A DNA stretch of 64,000 nucleotides from Monomorium pharaonis (lineage: Eukaryota; Arthropoda; Insecta; Hymenoptera; Formicidae). A model generated the notes under the pieces. The model saw only the letters and a program-made list of their open reading frames with translations, was not told the DNA's origin and did no database searches. Made by a program: the position numbers and the translations under genes. Each line of letters starts with the position of its first letter. Position 1 is the stretch's first letter. Shown piece after piece: positions 59,700 through 64,000 of the stretch. The stretch lies in assembly GCF_013373865.1 (NCBI RefSeq), contig NC_050476.1, positions 16,681,828 through 16,745,827 of the forward strand, written 5' to 3'.

Positions 59700-60573
59700 A
59701 CACACAGAAAAATGATTACTAATTCCAAGTAAATATTACTTGTTCTAAGCAAATGTTTTCTTTCGATATCCGCAAATCTACGGTAAACTTGCTGTAAGTG
59801 TCACATTTACTTAAAACATATTCTGAATCTTAGTTAGTGTAATACTTGAAACAAGAATATTCATTTCAAACAAATATTCGGTTTACTTGCTATCTAGAGT
59901 TCAACGAAGAAAAGCGTATATTTGAATTAAGATATCATAATTTCTTTTAAAAAGTTTATCCGTTATTTGAATCAAATATAAATTTTATTTATCTGAAATA
60001 ATTATTTACTTGGATTCCAAGTTTGGAAGAAAAAATTATATTCTTAATTAAATTAAATTAAAAACGAAATTTATTTTTACAATTATGTTCTTCTTATTTT
60101 TTAAAATTATTTTTAAAGACTAACATTTCAGTCTATTATTTATATGTCAATGGCGAAATCTTACTTCCTTGCACGCTCTTGGCGAGTCTCTTTTATTATT
60201 AAAAAGGTGCATTTTGTTCACGAGAAAACACGCCACCAGCGCTACGTAGCGATGAGTAGCGAAAAAAAATAGAAAAAACATTTTCTTAAGTTGAGAAAAT
60301 AAACTTACTCGAAAGAAAAAAACTTTCTTAGATTAATATATTCAAATTAAGTAAATTCGATTTTCTTGAATACAGTTTTACAATATTCTTGAAGCAAGAG
60401 TAAATTCTTGTTTTAAGTAAAAAATTCTGAGATTTTCTAATACTTGTGACAAGTATACCTTAAAACTAATGTTAAAAAAATATTCTTGACTGAAGAAAAC
60501 TATTACTTGAACAAAATAAAATAAAATGAGTAAATACTTTTCTTGGCTGAAGAATGATATTTTTCTGTGTGTA
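59700..60573. mobile_element. TIR element with ACACACAGAAAAAT ends
   Basis: ACACACAGAAAAATGA at the left and ATTTTTCTGTGTGT at the right. The arms are rich in TTACTTGTTC/GAACAAGTAA-type repeats, and the core is slightly GC-richer near 60,160-60,260. Non-coding, just downstream of the DUF2236-like gene. Confidence 0.75.
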
Positions 60574-60830
60574 CAAATACGTATAAGTCATATTTGATTT
60601 AGTTTTAAGATTTGATATGTACATCTACTTTTTAATTAACTTTATTGCGAGATATTAATAAATGTTTGCATGCTAATGTCTTTTAATATCCCGGGAAAAA
60701 AAGTCCATGTAAAATTGACCATATATATGGATTTTGTCAATATCTGATCGTATCTTGTCAAATATGATCATATATGGTATGCGATAGTTTATCATATATG
60801 AATACATATAATCAGATCTGAAATTGTAGC
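60574..60830. other. Spacer, no gene
   Basis: ATATGATCATATATG-type short palindromes around 60,720-60,810. Nothing else. Confidence 0.5.
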
Positions 60831-60839
60831 ACTCCTATC

Positions 60840-63415
60840 TTACGTGGAATTTTTGCATTGCCAACGTACCTTTCGCAATACTCGGTGCGGACGTATTAAG
60901 TCACTATAAGTTAATCGTCAATTTACACAAGCGTCGGCTTGTCGATGGCGTTACCTCTCTCTTGACCTCCGGTCAAGTTCTTACCGTGCCGGAGATTAAA
61001 ATCTCTATCGTAGACAATCATTCTAGGTTTGCGGACATACTCTCCAAGTTCCCCGAAGTGACCGGTTCCGCGCAATCGACTTTCCCGGTCGCGTGTGCTG
61101 TCAAACATCACATTTTAACTTCAGGGCCTTCCACCGCGGAGCGTCCTCGTCGGTTACCCTCCGACACATTTAAAGCGGCTAAGGCCGAAATTAAGGGGCT
61201 TACCGAGTTGGGCATATGGAGGCCGTCTAGTCCGTGGGCTAGTCTAGTTAGTCACTTAGTTCGCAAAAAAAATGGGGACTGACGGCTGTGCAATGATTAT
61301 CGTCGCCTAAATGCCGTTACTATTCCGGGTAAATATCCAATATCTTATCTTCACGATTTTTCCTCCAACTTGTTGGGGAAAAATATTTTCTCGTCTCTTG
61401 ATCTTTTCGAGGCGTATCAACAGATCCCGGTGGCTAAATCAGATATTCCCAAGACGGCCGTTTGGACTTTTCGAATTTGTTTCCATGACGTTCGGTCTGC
61501 GGAATGCCGCCCAAACCTTTTAGCGGTACATCCACCACGCTCTCAGGAATTTCGATTTTACTTTTGTTTACATCGATGATATTCTTATTGCATCCTCGTC
61601 CGAAGAGGAGCACAGGAAGCATCTTTGTACAGTTTTTCAGAGACTCAAGGAGTTTGGCTTAGTTATCAACCCGTTTAAGTGTATTGTAGGCGTGGAAGAA
61701 ATCTTTTTAGGTCATTTCGTCAACAAGGATGGCATTAAGCCTTCCCCGGAGAAAGTGGCTGCCATCAGCAACTTCCCGAAACCGCACATTGTTGCGGACT
61801 TACGTCGTTTTCTAGGTGCCGTAAATTTTTACAGGCGTAGCCTTCTACACGCAGCCCGCGTGCAAGCACCTCTTCACGTCTACCTAAATGACTCGCAAAA
61901 ACAATAAGCGCGAAGTCATTTGGACCCCCGAGGTTGAAACCGCGTTTACTTCAACGAAATCTGATTTGGCTAACGCTGCATTACTTGCTCACCCTTCCTC
62001 AACAGCAGACACCCGCTTAGTGTCAGATGCTTCGGACTTTTTAATAGGAGCCGTCCTCGAGCAAAAATTCTCCGAGGGTTGGAAACTTTTAGCTTTCTTT
62101 TCTAGAAAGTTCACTTCAGCTCAGAGAAATTATAGCGCGTACGACCGCGGATTAATCGCGATCTATAAATCCATCAAGTTCTTTCTTCACTTCCTTAAAG
62201 GCCAAAATTTCAAAGTTCTTACGGATCATAAACCTTTGGTTTATGCCTTCAATCAGCGTTCTGATAAATTCTCTCCGAGGCAAGCACAACAGTTGTCGTT
62301 TATAGCCCAGTTCGTTACTGCCCTTGAATTCCTGGCAGGTTCTAACAACGTGGTGGCTGATAGTTTATCTCGTATCGAGGCCCTCCGCCTCCCGGTCGAA
62401 TTTGAATTGGTCGACCTTGCCGCTCGGCAGAAGGATGACGTTGAGCTCAAGCACTTGCTGGCTCCTAATTCGTTTTCGCTCAAACTTAAAAGTTGATTTG
62501 GGGTTTTTCCAACACAGAGCTCTACAGTGAACTATCAGGGAATTCGTTCCGACCCTATATTCCAGTATCTCTCAGGAAACAGGTCTTCGACCTTTTTCAC
62601 AACCCCGCGCATTCTAGCGCTAAGGTTACTGACCGTGTCATCCGACAACGGTATATCTGGTCTAACCTGCACCGTGACGTGGCGGAATGGGCAGGTAGTT
62701 GCATCGATTGTCAACAATGTAAAGTTTTACTGTATGTCAAGCTCGAGCTTGCGCAATTCTTTGCTCCAGACGGGCGTTTTGACCATATCCATATGGACAT
62801 TGTTGGTCTCTTACAGCCTAGTAATGGATTACATACTGTTTGCCTATTATCGATTCGTTTCCTTCGTTGGTCAGAGGCGATTCCTATTGCCGATATCACC
62901 GCCCCAAGCGTCGCAAAGTATTCTAGGATCACTGGATCGCGCGATTCGGCCATGCCCCCGAATTCTCACGATTAAACCAAGGTTCTCAATGTGAGTCCAG
63001 CTCTTTACCGCTTTGCTAAACTTGTCGGTTGCAAGACCGTATCCGCACAACCGCCTATCATCCTGCCTCTAATGATATGATTAAACGATGGCATTGTTTG
63101 TAAAAAGGCCATCATGTGCCATAACTCGCCTAATGGGTGGACGTCCTTCTGACCGTCCTGCTCGGCTTACGTACTCATGTGCGTCTGATACCAAAGCCTC
63201 ACCGGCCGAATTTTTATACGGTACGGTATTTCGAGTCCCGGAGAATTCTTTCTCCAGGTTCAACCTTAGGCCCATTTATTTTCCAGAAGCGACAAGGGCG
63301 AGCGGACTGCGACTCCTAGCTCTTTGGCTTCCCCACGCTGCCGAAGGTTCTCCTAAGCGCTTTATGTCGCCCGTGCATTTCCCGCTGGGCGTCGATTTAA
63401 TGTGTTCCATTTGAC
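60840..63415 (+). pseudogene. pol: Second Ty3/gypsy pol, heavily decayed
   Basis: Begins inside the protease C-terminus (FAILGADVLSHYKL-like, about 60,870-60,905). The reverse transcriptase follows in several frames (SSPWASLVSHLVRKKNGD near 61,220, then a TGA; NDYRRLNAVT; VYIDDILIAS near 61,560; INPFKC). Then come RNase H (LVSDASDFLIGAVLEQ; VLTDHKPLVYAFNQ, 61,888-62,496), the integrase zinc finger (CIDCQQCK, 62,700) and part of the core (HMDIVGL). At least four frameshifts and stops. Its family differs from the 48-53 kb element: lower GC, no TACCG enrichment and different RT motifs. Confidence 0.9.
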
Positions 63416-63510
63416 TTTCAGGTTCAAGGGCACGTTTTTCCACTGCACTCCTAGCCCTGTCCACTGCACTCCGGTTTCTCCGCGCGATTCCGGTTCGAAG
63501 GACCAAAAAA

Positions 63511-64000
63511 TGTTACGAAACATAGGAGTTCCAACAAAAAAAGGAATCAACAGACACAACCGCGATCCGCAGCGCTCACTCCGGCAAGGAGAGAGAGGAT
63601 AAATTACTTGTCGTGTATTAATCGGATAATAATTAACAAAAACTATTTTTTTCCTATTGAGCCAAAACATCTTCCGTTATAATTCTTTCTTGACCTCGCA
63701 AAAAAATACACGCGGCGGGTATCCTCGCTACGCCGCCCCTTGCGAGTTTCTACGCTTGGCGCGAAGCACGCGCGACAACGATAGAGAAGCAAAAGGCGTG
63801 CTTTTTTCTCTCGGAGGACAGAATTGCGGCTGTTGCTCTGCACGGTCCTAAGCGAGTCACTGGCTCGCGAGCAACTGGGGTCCTTTGTCCCTCCCGGAAC
63901 CTCCGTAGGAGTCGATCACGACACGATCCGACTCAATAAAGCCCGGAGTGAACACGATCTCTCTCCAGAAGGTCGCCGATTTTGAACTTAAGCATCTGGT
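63511..64000 (+). repeat. Candidate 3' LTR of the second gypsy element (runs off the window)
   Basis: After GACCAAAAAA the sequence TGTTACGAAACATAG could start an LTR. AATAAA at 63,935 is a plausible poly(A) signal. The 3' end and the partner LTR are outside the window. Confidence 0.45.

Overview
The window looks like AT-rich insect nuclear DNA, most likely a hymenopteran (ant-like) genome. The evidence is spliced genes with GT/AG introns, a CYP6-type P450, many short palindromic MITEs, microsatellites and one 500-base run of N. The species call is inference; no tool or database was available.

Two host genes can be read end to end through their splice sites. One is a six-exon clan-3 cytochrome P450 (minus strand, 9,223-4,681, 506 codons) whose introns carry four MITEs. 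The other is a four-exon gene of the DUF2236/rubber-oxygenase-like family (plus strand, 56,577-59,465, 441 codons). A third candidate, a broken three-exon gene with a SUMO-interaction-like motif, lies at 12.0-12.9 kb. Most of 0-5 kb and 13-21 kb is non-coding repeat sequence. It includes a tRNA-like repeat present twice (13.4-14.1 and 46.5-46.8 kb), whose second copy shows the empty sites of two MITEs, and two 5S-rRNA-like sequences (10.1 and 22.3 kb).

From about 22 to 45 kb there is a nested stack of transposons. An approximately 1 kb TIR element (ends CCC[AG]TACAGCAC) occurs twice almost in tandem (23,000-34,940 and 34,973-37,376). The first copy is split by a 10.9 kb EnSpm/CACTA-like element (23,954-34,859, CACGG ends) that carries a zinc-finger transposase gene and a SAM-domain gene, both broken. 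The second is split by a deleted mariner, itself split by a pogo/Tigger-like element. Next comes a different 7.6 kb EnSpm/CACTA-like element (37,489-45,070). It has an apparently intact 841-codon transposase, divergently arranged with a BEN-domain gene.

From about 47.7 to 56.2 kb lies a GC-rich Ty3/gypsy-type LTR retroelement: PBS, gag, a textbook -1 frameshift site, pol, and an extra 3' ORF that repeats the gag zinc-binding module. Three in-frame stops break it. Its whole length, coding or not, is filled with the pentamer TACCG on one strand (about 70 copies against about 5 of the complement). A second, decayed gypsy copy fills 60.8-63.5 kb and runs into a candidate LTR at the window edge.
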